Assembly: GCA_030248135.1 (NCBI GenBank)
Contig: JASANC010002487.1
Span: 1-64,000, forward strand
Direction: 5' to 3'
DNA length: 64,000 nt
DNA from: Theristus sp. LFF4_11
Taxonomy: Eukaryota; Nematoda; Chromadorea; Monhysterida; Xyalidae
Part shown: positions 24,732 through 36,305 of the stretch, piece by piece
Numbering within the stretch: the stretch's first letter is position 1
Layout of the letters: each line of letters opens with the position of its first letter
Made by a program: the position numbers and the translations under genes
Notes under the pieces: generated by a model
Database searches by the model: none
What the model was told of the DNA's origin: nothing
Seen by the model: the letters and a program-made list of their open reading frames with translations, nothing else

Positions 24732-27700
24732 CTACTCATCTTCAAACTCCTCAAAGACGTCGTTGTCGTCGTCGTCGCCGCCGTGCTGCTGTCGCGACTC
24801 GACCGACGACGCCTGCGTGCGACTCTCTCCACCGTTCGGCTGCGTGCTCTCGCCCTCCTGCGTCCAGTCCGTCTCGGCCGAGCGGCCGCTTCGGCTTACA
24901 CTTTTGCTTCCGCTTCTCGTTTTGCTTCTGCTTCTGCTCGCCTTCGGTGCGGCAAACGGCGGATTCGAGTGCTGCGACGACGGCACCGGACGGAGCTGGT
25001 GCGAGCCGTTGAGCTCGTCGATTTGATCGGACAGCTGTTTGTGTTCGCGATGTCGCCAGCCGACGGTTGGTCGGAACAACGCGTCGTACGGCTGTGTGGT
25101 GAACGGAGAAAACGGGCAGATTGGTGCACAATAATCACTGACAAGCGCCATTCATGAAGCATCAGCAGCGTTAGCGTCACGTCTGCTTCGCATTCATGAA
25201 GGAGCTTCACATGCTTTCAAGCGGGCGACACCTGGCGCGAGTGCATGAATGGACTTTTTTACTTGCAAGTTCCAACAGACCCGCGTGGCTTCTTTGTCCA
25301 GTGATGATACCAACCAGTTTCTCCTTGGCCGTTTTGATCAATTCCAACAGCAAACAGCCGACGAACAGCCAGATCGGCATCAGCGAAATGATCCAGCCGA
25401 TCGTGTGCAGGCCGACACTCAGCTCTTTCGGTGTGTAGATGATGAAGGACGCCACTAGCAGAATCTGATAGAATAATAGCAGAATGTTGTAATCAGCTAC
25501 AGTGCCAAACCGGCCACATTTGAGTGACATCTGGCACCATAGAGCTCCACGAAATTCGCCAGGGTTTCCTCCGACCCAAAGTGTAAAGGGGGTTTCAGTT
25601 TTGCAAATTTGTGAGTGGCGAGAGTTGGTGGAGAAACGGAGAGTACCGTTAACTGTTGCAACAGAACGAAATGTCTTAGATAATAAAAAACTTTGAGAAA
25701 AGAAGTTTCAAACGGTTGAGAAAACGAAGCGCGTAACATGAAACGAACGAAACAGAGAATGTTTCGTCGCAAAAAAATGTTACACGCAAGGTGTTTTTTG
25801 CTGGTGTCTATCACTAACCAACAAGCTCAACGGCGACACGATCGCCCAGGAGATGCGAAAGTACCATCCAGAAATGCCGAAGAGTTTGTTTCGACCCCAA
25901 CAGCTCTTACGGTTGCCGAGCATCGTTCGAATGTCGGTTAAAAATGATGGAAGACCTGAAATGAAAAATAGTGCCTCAGCGGACATGCGTCGGCCAGACT
26001 CCATTGAGCCCCGGTTTTATTCAGACCCGACTCAATCGGCCCCGGTCTCTATGGTCACTGAATCGGTCACATCTAAATTGGACCACACTCCGCGGGCCTC
26101 GGTCTAAATTAGACCACACTCAATTGGACTACGGTCAAATTCAGACCAGACTCAAGCGGGCCACAGTGTACATCAAACCTCACTCAATTGGGCCTCGGTC
26201 TTAATCAGATCAGACTCAATCGGGCGCGGGTCTGAATCATACCAGACTCAATCGGGCCCCGTCTCAATCGGACAAGATTCAATCGGGCCCCAGTCCCAAT
26301 CAGACAAGACTCAATTGGGCCCCGGTCTCAATCATAAGAAACTCAATCGGGCCTGGTCTCAATCTGACCAGATTAAATCGGGCTCCAGTTTGAATCGAAC
26401 CAGAGGCTTCATTCGGCCTTGGGCTTAATCAAACCAGCTTCAATTGGGCCCGGTCTCAATCAGACCACACTCACTAGGGCCACGGTCAAAATCAGACCAG
26501 ATTTAAGCGGGTCACGGTCTATATTAGACCACACTCAAGTGGGCTCCGTCTCAATCAAACCAGACTCAATCAGGCCCGGGACTCAGTTAGACCAGACTCA
26601 ATAGCGACCCGGTCTCAAGCGAACCAGACTAAATAGGGTCCCAGTCCCAATCAGACCAGACTTATCGGGCCCCGGTCTCAAGCAACAAGACAAAATCGGT
26701 CCTTGTTCTCAATCAAGCAAGACTCCATTAGGTCCTGGTCTCAGTCAGACGAGACTCAATCGGGCCTGATCTCAATCTGACAGACTAAATTGGGCCCCAG
26801 TCTCAATCGGACCAGACTCAATCGCGATCCGGTCTCAATTAAGTCAGACTAAATCAGGTCCTCTCCCAAATCGTTCACAATGTAACTTTCAGTCATCAGT
26901 GTGCACAGCAACCAGCACCACATACAACAAGAAGTTTAACAAATAATAAAAATCGGGGTCTTAAAAAATTCGAGAATCAAACCATAGACATAGACGATGA
27001 CGACCACTTCAAAGAGCATGCACAGCAGCAGATCCCAGCTGGCAATCATCTGGTCGAACGTTTCGAGAACGATCATGCCTCGTTTGCAACACATCGGTAG
27101 GCCTGGCGTTTAAAAGAAAATGTGTGCAGTTCAACAAAACCGTGAAAATACTTAAACTTCATGACAGGTGAAACACACAGCAACGTTTTTGCGTACCTAA
27201 AACAAACATCAGAATGCATGTGATCGCATAAATCATCAGATTGACGCCCTTGGTGCGGCGGAATCGAGAAGGCATCGCATCTTTGACTGCCGTGGTCACC
27301 GTCTCGACTGTTACAAACTGAAATGTGTAAATCCGGTACGGTCACAAACACTTTATCGTTTTCGTTTACTCACCATCTAGTCGAGGTATGTATTTTTTTA
27401 CACTGTTTTCAGATGGCGGCGAGCATCACGGCAGAATTTTTTTCAGTGGTTCTTTTCTTGCAGAGAAACACAACATTGTTAATGGTGCGGTAGAAATGGA
27501 GAATATTGGTGTAAAAAATTATGCTGCAACTGTTGGTTGTTCAACGGAGGTTTTTGTTGTCAATGAAAAAACCAGAACCAAAAATCACACCTGAGTGCTC
27601 AAGCCGAGCATCGTGAGCATGAAAAAGAACAGCAGTGCCCAGAGCAACGGCGCTGGCATTCGACTGATCGCCTCTGGAAACGCCACAAAGGCGATAGTCG

Positions 27701-30700
27701 AACCGCCGGACTTGAGAACTTGCTGCGAAAAAAAGTTTTTTTTGATTACAGCTACAGCAAGGTCTGTATAGTGGTTTTAAGCAATCGTGTATAACAGTCG
27801 GTAAGCAATCGTGCTGTCTGTCATTGAAAACTGTTTGTTAAAAGAAGGTCAAAAACTGTGTTTGTTAAAAATGAAGGCTTTTATTTTCCACAAGTGGTGT
27901 ACCATACAATGTACGTACCTGGAGGTCTTGGTTTGTTTCCTTTGACAGAAATCCAAGCGTTGAAAACACCGCTATTCCGGCAAAGAAACTCGTTCCGCAG
28001 TTGCTGAAAAAAACTCAAGGAAGCATTGATCATGAATTGACCCCGTATTTTGATAACAAAGATGGCACGTTTAAAGAAACATACCGGTACTGTACCTAAT
28101 CAACACACTTCAGAAATCAGAACATCACAAACTGAATAAAGTTGCCAAAGAATAACGCAGAAACATTTCAGCCTCTCTCACATTGTCGGCACCAGTAGAC
28201 TGTGTTTGTGGATGTTATTGTGGAATTTATTGTAGCTTGACATTGCGATCATGCCGCCCCAACCGATTGACAACGTGAAACAGATCTGCGCTGCCGCTGC
28301 TTGCCAAGTCTGACAGAAGGACATTATGAAGCAGCAATCAAGTGAAAAAAAGAATTCCATCAATTTTAATTTTTTAGAAGAAAATATACTGTAAAAATTA
28401 AAACAGTCAGTCAAAGCGCCAGCCAGAACCACTCTCAGATCGCGTTTGAATCTGATGCTGACTTTTTCGCTTCGAATAAATGTGATCGATTTTTTTACAC
28501 ATCCTCTTGATGCCAGCCAATCAGCGTGCACAGTGTTTCGAATATTCATAAACACGCAGTCGATTGTTATTCACCTTAATTTTTAGTAGTTTCGATAAGT
28601 CAGGTTTGAAATAAAAAATCAGTCCGTATTCGGCGTTCGGCAACGTTACACCGCGGATCAACAATATGGACAACACCACGAATGGAAACAGCGACGTGAC
28701 GTAGACGACCTGTAAATTGAAAAGGTCGATGGATACTGATGAAGCCACCGGCTTCGGACAGGTTCTAACATATGTATACACGTCACGTCACGTCACGTCA
28801 TTTCACGTCACGTCACGTTATTTTACGTCACGTCACGTCACGTCACGTCATTTCACGTCACGTCATTTCACGTCACGTCACGTCATTTTACGTCACGTCA
28901 CGTCACGTCACGTCACGTCACGTCACGTCACGTCACGTCACTTCACGTCACGTCATTTCACGTCACGTCACGTCATTTCACGTCACGTCACGTCACGTTA
29001 TTTTACGTTACGTCACGTCACGTCTCGTCACATCACATCACATCGCTTCTAGTGTTTTAGCGTATGTACGTCTATGCAGACGGGTGGTGTGTACGGCACG
29101 TGTTATTGCCTGCGTTGACGGTACACAGACAGCACACGTCAGTATGTATGCACTGGCCTTTATGCATTGAGTGTGTATACCTTGCCCAGCGACTTTATTC
29201 CGTACGACAGAGTGGCGAACACAAGCAGCCAGGCAGCGAGCAGCCCAACGACGAGCCGCCATTGTACCGGGCCGAAGTCGTCAATGGCGGCCGCGTCACG
29301 ATAGTCATAAAGCCAATTACTGAAATTCAGTTGAGACTTTAAAAAGGTCACGTCATTTAAAACCAAAAATAGTGGAATTTCCGCCACCAAGACCACCAAT
29401 TGCTCACTTGAACAATTCTTCCGCTGGTGTTGTCAACTTTTTCTCTGCGTGGGCTATTTCGAAATAATAATGCGGCTGGTGCTCCCAGTGGATGTACTTT
29501 TTCAGCGTTTCATTTAACTTCGACGCGATTGCGGTGTTGATCAAGCGAGTGGCTAAATTTATTTAGAAACCTTCGTGTACGTTTTTGCTTTGCATCTGTG
29601 AATTCGCTATCAAGGTGCGCTATCAGGCGATTGTTAGGCTTGTGTTACGCGAAATCGTTCGATTTTCAAACGGCTCTTGTTTGTCTACCTGGTTGGTCAA
29701 GTAATCGACTGATGAGTACTGTGAAATCGGCGCTTTCCGACACGAGACCGCTGATTGCAAACTTGTTGTCGTGATAGAGCTGCAACAATGTCAAAACTAC
29801 AATGTAGACAAAAAATTGGAAAACTCGCTAGTATTTACAATGACTGAGTGTGTGAACACCAGTAAAAACTGATTAAAAATGTCCGGTGATTTTCTGTCCG
29901 CCACGGTCCATTGTCTTGCCAGGTATCCAGGAACTAAAATGGCTCATCCACCACAGCAGTGATATAGCTGATAGGCAATAAACACTATAAGGCTTTTTGA
30001 TATAGGCGTTTTTATTTCTGGTACAGCACACCGCGGCTGATTGAGTCGAACTGAACATCAGTTTGGACAATTTTATTCAGCGTGTGATTCAAATTTTTTC
30101 GCGCTGAGGTTTTTTCCTATCCCTCAATACAATCAACGATCGACTACAGTCTAACTCTATAACACATCCAGCTCGCTGATTGGTTGATGCATGCATTGCT
30201 GTGCATGAGTTGCTGTGGAGGCGGAGTTTGGTTTGCATAGAATCCATGCATCACACGTGACCACCAACCACCATGGATTCTATGCAAACCAAACTCCGCC
30301 CCCACAGCAATTCGCATGCACAGCGATGCATACATCAGCCAATCAGCTGGTTGGATATGTTATAGAGTTCGACTGTACAGTACACAACACAGTACAACAA
30401 GCACGGACATTCCTGCAACTGATCTCCGTCGTGTTCAGCAGGTCGCAGCGATCAGCCAGTCCGGCGACGCCGTCGCGCGTGCCGTTCACAATCCACGATT
30501 CGAACTGCAACGGGCGATGGCAGGTGCGATTGAAGAACAGACAGCGTTCCGTCTTGCCGCAACTGGTGAAGCCGCGTTCATTCTCGCAAGCCTCCAGCTC
30601 CAGCTGCGACCAACAGTCTGAGTGAGAAGTTGTGGGCGATTGTTTTTCCATAGCTGGAATCCACACTGCCAACGCCAAAAATGATGCTTGAATTAGCTTT

Positions 30701-32497
30701 TGCGTTTGTGCGTTTCTTTTTTTTTGGAGCTGAATACTAACAATTTTGGTACTTGAATGAAAGTACACAATAAAAATCGCGCTGTTGTTTCGAAAAAAAA
30801 TCTTCTAAAACACATTCATTGGTGAATTGTTCTGAGATGTTTTTGACGGAAGAAAAACAATTTCAAAGTTTTCTGAAAAACTTTGATAAAAAATAGAAAA
30901 TATAAAAATGGAACCATTCCGATTTCTAATTTTGCTCGCGGATGCAGTCAGCCAGCAAAAATTCGCAAAATAGAAACCAACATTCGGTGTTCCAGTATTC
31001 GTGGCACGTCTTCCAGCGAGGCTCCTGATTGATGAACAGTTGAATGATCGAGTCAAAAAAATAGACGATGCACCACGCGATGATGACGTTGTAGTAGATG
31101 CCGACGATGATCGAACACCACACCATCACCCAGCCAATTCCTGGCAATGGAATTTCCTTTTGTCGCAGAAAATTCACAAGATTTTTCCGTTTTTTTAATT
31201 CGCTCAATTTGCTTGATTTTCCGTTATTCAAATGTGCTGCTTTTGGTGTGGCCGGTATCGAAATGCAATATCAGCCTGTGCGCTTGAAAACGGTGTTTTC
31301 GAACATGTTTGGCTTTTTTGGACACCCGGAAAAATAGCACACAATATGAGAACAGAGACAGTCACATAATGTCACGAAATGATGGTCGCACATAAATGCA
31401 AATATATGCGCAGAAACGCGCTATAACGCACCGCTAAGTCCCTTGCACACTTTCTGAAACGCGATATTCGGTCCGTAGCCGGAGTATTGGCCGAAGCTCA
31501 GCTCAAGATAGAACACCGGAAAGCCGAATGCAATCAACGAAACCACGTATGGAATCAGAAATGAACCTGCGTTCGGAAATTGAATTTAAGCGACTGAAAA
31601 AACTGCGAAATGCTGACGACAATTGAATACAACAGTAATGTTTGCAACAGTTCGTCCAGTGCAGTGCCCTCTCTGAACTCAAAATAATGCACCCAATCAG
31701 CAGTACGTCATTGCGACGATTGCAGGCGAGACGAGACGCGAAACGAGACAGAGGCTCACGAGACAAGAGAAGACGAGACACGAGACTCTCCTTTTTCTCA
31801 ACCTTCCCGCGATTATACGGAGATGCAAATAAAGAGACGAGACAGCCCAAATGGCTTGTTTTTCCCTCACCGCCGCCGTGTTCAAACACGAGAGCCGGAA
31901 ACCGCCAGACATTGCCGAGGCCGACTGCAAAACCAATGCACGCGAGCACAAACTCCGTCTCGCTTCCCCAAGAATCTCGGACCGGTTTTGTACTGGGATT
32001 GTTTTAAAAATAATGGGTACACAAACATATTCACAGTTTTGCTTCAGTTAATTGCTGAATGGCGCTAGCGCAACAATCAACACGAATCGCAGCAACCTCA
32101 AACAGCAGCGCTACGGACTTGATGCTAGAGAAATCAAGCATCACTGAAAACTGGATGCACGTTTCCTCACGAGTTTCTACGATTTTTTTAAATTGAGGTT
32201 GAGCGGAACTTTCGTTCATTGTTGCCAGTCATTGGCTACGCATCCTGCCAACCAATCAGTGCATATGGTTCAATCACGCTTAACAAACGCATCGAAAGTG
32301 CGTGCGTCCCGTCAGCCGGGGCCCCGGTTGGGGCGCACAGGAAACGGGACGTCACGACGGACAATGCTATTTGATGAAACCAGCAAACTGCGTCTCAAAC
32401 ACACTGACACTTTGGGCGGCGCAATACAATCACCATGGGGTGTTGATGACCAAATTGTCGTCGTCGTTTTCGACTTCTTGCGGGTTAACTTCCTCAT
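24732..32497 (-). CDS. SLC6-family sodium-coupled transporter, gene 4 of tandem array (complete)
   Basis: Complete SLC6 symporter of about 818 aa. Exons: 32409-32497, 31871-31992, 31432-31566, 30982-31140, 30409-30617, 29689-29779, 29408-29552, 29181-29319, 28575-28709, 28182-28309, 27919-28003, 27591-27722, 27197-27317, 26983-27102, 25819-25955, 25315-25464 and 24732-25091. All phases close without a stop. TM1 lies at about residues 44-66 ([17 protein letters not shown]), TM3 contains [12 protein letters not shown]7 is [18 protein letters not shown] (canonical Asn plus chloride-site Ser), and TM8 has [10 protein letters not shown]. The C-tail (about residues 700-818) has [16 protein letters not shown], an Arg/Ser-rich stretch ([12 protein letters not shown]), [10 protein letters not shown] at about 774-783, and an acidic end. 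The family is usually 600-730 aa, the excess being the tail and EL2. Introns hold a minisatellite (about 26000-26880), a CGTCA satellite (28780-29045) and a family A MITE. Substrate unknown; the Ser at the TM8 site resembles the SLC6A15-20 amino-acid transporter group. Confidence 0.92.
25147..25204. mobile_element. Family B-like short element, SLC6 gene 4 last intron
   Basis: CCATTCATGAAGCATCAG to CTTCGCATTCATGAA, about 55 bases upstream of the last coding exon, the same location as in gene 3. It may predate the duplication. Confidence 0.5.
26000..26880. repeat. About 33-bp minisatellite, SLC6 gene 4 intron 14
   Basis: Roughly 26 diverged units of the form ACTCAATCGGGCCCCGGTCT followed by CAATCAGACCAG fill the intron between exons 14 and 15. 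Unit length varies slightly. Confidence 0.85.
28780..29045. repeat. CGTCA pentanucleotide satellite, SLC6 gene 4 intron 8
   Basis: Almost pure CGTCA repeats with interspersed TTTCACGTCA variants run for about 265 bases in the intron between exons 8 and 9. Open frames across it encode only RHVTS repeats and are artefacts. Confidence 0.95.
30147..30375. mobile_element. MITE family A, copy 1 (SLC6 gene 4 intron 5)
   Basis: A 229-bp long palindrome flanked by TA, with termini CAGTCTAACTCTATAACA and GTTATAGAGTTCGACTG. The arms include GAATCCATGCATCACACG and a near-perfect inverted partner. Confidence 0.75.
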
Positions 32498-32608
32498 ATT
32501 CGTTGTTTCTTTTCTTTTGTTTTAAGCTTGTTGTTTTCCTGTCCTGGTCGATTAGTTGTTTCTGGTCAGTGGGTTAAAAATGTAAAAAATGGTTGCTGAC
32601 AAAGAAGC

Positions 32609-32624
32609 AAACTGATTTTATATG
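32609..32624 (-). promoter_or_regulatory. TATA-like box of SLC6 gene 4
   Basis: The minus strand reads ATATAAAATCAGTTTGC about 115 bases upstream of the ATG at 32497. It matches the blocks at gene 1 and the fifth locus, including the flanking AGCAAACTGA on the plus strand. Confidence 0.5.
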
Positions 32625-33329
32625 CTCACATGTTGCACAATGCAAATGGTCATTTTGCTGATGTAGCACGTTGATTGGCTGATATGGAGATCAGCATACT
32701 AAATGCACATAGTTGTTTTTTTCTGCCAGACTGATCATCAGCACTACAAAGACAACCAATTGGAGTTTTTTTCAGGCCATTGGGGGAACAGGAGGCACGC
32801 ACGACGCAAAAACGCTTGACAGAGCAAACGACGGAGCACGATCATTTGACTGATTTTCAGGTTTTGGAAGCAGAAGCAACAGATGCTGGCAATAGTGAAC
32901 ACATGGACATGGACAGCATGCCACGAGAAGAGAAACTCGAGCATTTGTGTGAGAACTGCTCTGAAGTGTGTTGCTTTGATGTAATGGATCACTCACATCC
33001 ACACACCATGCACCGTTCGCCTTTGCAACGCAGTCCACAGTGACTCAAGGAATCGGGCAGCTTAAAGGGTACATTACAGTTCGGAAGTTACAGAGCTAAT
33101 AACGGAGCTAAAGGAAAAAAGCGTGTCATTGCTGATCTTTAGAAGCTGGCCAGCATTTGATTTCTTTGAGCGAATTTCTTCTCACAAATTGCATTTCACG
33201 TGTCTTTTGCTGCCACAAACGCGACACAACCAACAACCAAGTCGGCACAAATAAACTTGCAACGTTAAGTTCAAAGTCGTAAAAGAAAACCGAAACTTGT
33301 GAGAAAGTGAGCTGGTTTAAGTGAACCTA

Positions 33330-33593
33330 CAGCATGGCCGAATAAATAAGGCAGCCCGTCAAGGCGGGATCCGTCGCAGACTAGGAGTTGTCTTTTTCAA
33401 AAATGCCAACATAACTCCTAATCATGTGTTCAAGGGAGCAAGAATGAACATAATGACACGAAGAATCCATTGGTCTAAAAAACACGTCAAATTTGGCACA
33501 CATGTTGGTTTGTGAACGTCTGTTTTCTTTAATTCAAATTTCGCGCGCTCCTTGCACCCTGAAAAAAGCTGCCATGTTTACTCGGTCATTCCG
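33330..33593. mobile_element. MITE family D, copy 2
   Basis: 264 bp bounded by TA, nearly identical to copy 3. The termini are CAGCATGGCCGA and TCGGTCATTCCG. It lies between SLC6 gene 4 and the fifth locus. Confidence 0.8.
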
Positions 33594-34081
33594 TACACAT
33601 TTATCAAAAATGGATAGTTTTTTGGCGTTCTTTCATAATTCTGATAAAATGAGGTTTAGCCTGATGCAGTCTCAATGTATGTGGCTAGTCGAGTTGTGAT
33701 TTTGTTCACTTTTCACAATCCGAGATTGCTGGTGAAGCGACATGAGTTTGTGCTATGCGCTGTTCGGTTGCAGCGGTTTTGGAGTTGGCCTCCGCAAAGC
33801 GTGACGTTTCAAGTTCAACGTTTCTTCATGTGTCACCACGTCGTGAACCGTCGGTATCATAACGCCCTCGTAACTATTATTAGCTCGCCGGTACGGTTTG
33901 ATTTTTTGTATTTTTTTAAAACTGGGAGATCCGGGCTAAAGAACCTGGCTTCACAACAGAGGCCTTGTTCAACCAACTAACGGAAACGCAATTCCATTCA
34001 TTATTCCTAATGCTGATGGTTAAAAAACATTGTCTTTTTTATTTTTACATCAAGACGAGACAAATGTCGCCGACTATGAAG

Positions 34082-34157
34082 TGCATTCATGAAGCAGTTT
34101 TTAGTGACGCACAGCTATAGCTACATACGCGTCGCTAAATGCTGCTTCATGAATGCC
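34082..34157. mobile_element. Family B palindrome at the donor of the fifth SLC6 locus
   Basis: GCATTCATGAAGCAGTTTTT pairs with AAATGCTGCTTCATGAATGC. It begins 8 bases downstream, in gene orientation, of the exon 2 donor. Confidence 0.75.
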
Positions 34158-34165
34158 CTTTTTAC

Positions 34166-34868
34166 CGCCTCCATAATCGAATACCAACGCGGGAAAGCGG
34201 TACACGTTGCCGAGTCCAACTGCATAGCCGATGCAAACAAGTAAAAACTCCGTCTTGCTCTTCCAGTATTCACGGGACAGTGTCGATTTTAAACTGAATG
34301 TTTCAAAAAAATGGTGTTGGTCGTGGCATGCCAGCAGAATCCAAAATATAAGGAAACTATTTTTATTGGATCGTTCGGCAAGAAAACCGAAATCACCGCA
34401 AACATTAAAAACAGATTTTCTGAAGCCTGAAGTTTCTCAGTGTGCCTTCATATGAAACTGTTGGCTTGGCTTTCGAAAACCAAAAATAATTCTGATTAGT
34501 GGCAAGCTTTGACGACTTCAACCAAACTTCTATTTCAGTTTTGCAGTTATTTTGTTTGCTTTTTTGCGATTTCTGCGGTAAGAACACTTTAACTGGATCG
34601 TGTTTGATTGTTGGTGTTTTTACAACAATTCTGAAACACTGCGATTTGGCTTCGTATCCTGCTATGGCACGCAACCAATCAGCAGTGTGCGTGGTGGCTT
34701 AACGTTTTTTTAAAAGTTCAGCCAACTGAACTTTTTGCTTTCAAAAAAAAGATTTTTTTCCGAGCACACCAACCGTTTCGGTTTCGAAGGCGGAATGCGA
34801 AATCTGTGCGGTGGTGATGACCGAAATTCCGCTCCAGTTTTCGGTATTTGTGTCGTGTGCTGCCACAT
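34166..34868 (-). CDS. SLC6 exons 1-2 only: truncated paralogue or alternative 5' end of gene 4
   Basis: Two intact SLC6-type exons: 34774-34868 (95 bases, ATG at 34868, same length as exon 1 of gene 1) and 34166-34293 (128 bases). Exon 2 encodes TM1 with [19 protein letters not shown] and keeps the donor (GTAAAA) and phase of its paralogues. Trp in the NVWRF motif is Tyr here, and the GDC-x-PP motif is degraded to RFRIPPSK. No stop codon or frameshift interrupts either exon, and a TATA-like block sits upstream. No TM2 or later exon follows before gene 4 begins. The locus is therefore either a partial tandem duplicate or an alternative first-exon pair splicing into exon 3 of gene 4, which has matching phase. 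A family B palindrome begins 8 bases past the donor. Confidence 0.65.
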
Positions 34869-34928
34869 TATCGCCTGATATTTTGTTTCGGGGTACATAT
34901 AAAAAGCGTTTCTGAACGCAGGATGAAA

Positions 34929-34946
34929 GGACTGATTTTATATTTC
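34929..34946 (-). promoter_or_regulatory. TATA-like box of the fifth SLC6 locus
   Basis: The minus strand reads AATATAAAATCAGTCC about 63 bases upstream of the ATG, sharing ATATAAAATCAGT with genes 1 and 4. Its retention suggests the locus may still be transcribed. Confidence 0.45.
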
Positions 34947-35571
34947 CACACCCTATTTGACCTTCACGAATGATCAGTCTTCGCTCACTGGCTGATGAGA
35001 TATAAAACTGGACCAATGAAGAACCTTGTGCCTTGATTTCTTTCTCCTGACTCGGTTTTTAAGCTATATGTGACCAACATAACAAATCCATGGTATTTTT
35101 TTGAGAAACAGCACAATTATGTCGAACTGGAAACACAAAATTTTATTCCACACATGTCGGAGATGAAAATCGAAATAAACTAATCAGCGCATTAGAAATT
35201 TTTAAAATGTGAAACCGAAAAAAACAAAAAAATGCAGAAAAAAGTGTTGCAAAAAGCCACACGTCGTTTGCTGATTGGCCGCAGATTAGTTAGTGGATTG
35301 GGGATATGGTTCCGTTGAATTGCAAATCGAAAGTAATCAGCTGATTGGCTGCTTCAGTTCTAAACACTAGGCTCCCTGATTGGTTCCACGAACTTGATGC
35401 AGCCAATAAGCATGTCTGATTCAAACGCCTGAATGCACTGAAATTTTACAGTTTGTGTGATAACAAAACACCGTGATTGCCAATTAAAAACGTCATCCGT
35501 ATCAATTCCTTATTCAACTGCGTTACCGGGATTTATTCAACACTGAAAAAAGACCCACCAAGATGCATATA

Positions 35572-36305
35572 CCGTATTACCCCCATTAAACCCCCCCCAC
35601 CATTAATCCCCCCCACCAATAAACCCCCACCCCCCGACCAGTTTCCGAATAATCCCCCCCCACAAATAATACCCCATGGGGGATTATTGGAGACCTGTTT
35701 GAAACACATACCCAGCGAATTCAGTGGCTGGTTGCAGTGAAAATGATGAAATTGTGCTACAGTATGGCCGAATAAATAAGGCAGCCCGTCAAGGCGGGAT
35801 CCGTCGCAGACTAGGAGTTGTCTTTTTCAAAAATGCCAATATAACTCCTAATCATGTGTTCAAGGGAGCAAGAATGAACATAATGACACGAAGAATCCAT
35901 TGGTCTAAAAAACACGTCAAATTTGGCACACATGTTGGTTTCTGAACGTCTGTTTTCTTTCATTCAAATTTCGCGCGCTCCTTGCACCCTGAAAAAAGCT
36001 GCCATGTTTACTCGGTCATTCCGTACCAAAGGCCCCAAATGGGTGAGTTAATAGTAATTGCATTACAAAAGGCTGTTATAAAAGGAAATTTCTATGTAGA
36101 GTAGAAGTTTCTGCGACTTTCTTGCCTGCCATGCAAGGTATTTTTGCCATTTTTCAACAAACCCACACCCCTAGAATTTTTTGTAAATAACCCCCCCCCC
36201 CCCACCAATAATCCCCCCACCAATAATCCCCCCACCAATAAACCCCCACCCCTAAAAGTCGCTGACGTATTAACTCCCCATGGGGGTTTATTGGGGGTAA
36301 TACGG
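35572..36305. mobile_element. MITE family C, copy 3, interrupted by a family D element
   Basis: 734 bp including the nested element at 35760-36023. Termini are CCGTATTACCCCC and GGGGGTAATACGG with flanking TA. Removing the insert restores GTGCTACCAAAGG as in copy 1. Confidence 0.85.
35760..36023. mobile_element. MITE family D, copy 3 (nested in family C copy 3)
   Basis: 264 bp with termini CAGTATGGCCGA and TCGGTCATTCCG, flanked by a duplicated TA. The host element is otherwise colinear with copy 1, so the empty site can be read directly. Confidence 0.88.

Larger units (their letters stand above)
32498..34165. other. Spacer between SLC6 gene 4 and the two-exon fifth locus
   Basis: Contains the gene 4 promoter, a family D MITE (33330-33593) and a family B palindrome (34082-34157). 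TM2-TM12 exons for the fifth locus would be expected here if it were a normal gene. I searched for the conserved TM2 and TM3 signatures and found none. An 87-codon plus-strand open frame at 32780-33043 resembles nothing I know. Confidence 0.45.

Noticed and set aside
26000..26880. CRISPR-like array
   Set aside because: The repeats are contiguous and diverged without unique spacers, and the context is a eukaryotic intron.
28772..29170. Long plus-strand frames encoding RHVTS repeats
   Set aside because: They are an artefact of the CGTCA satellite within an intron.
32780..33043. 87-codon plus-strand frame between SLC6 gene 4 and the fifth locus
   Set aside because: No recognisable domain, no splice partner and no promoter; not enough to call a gene.
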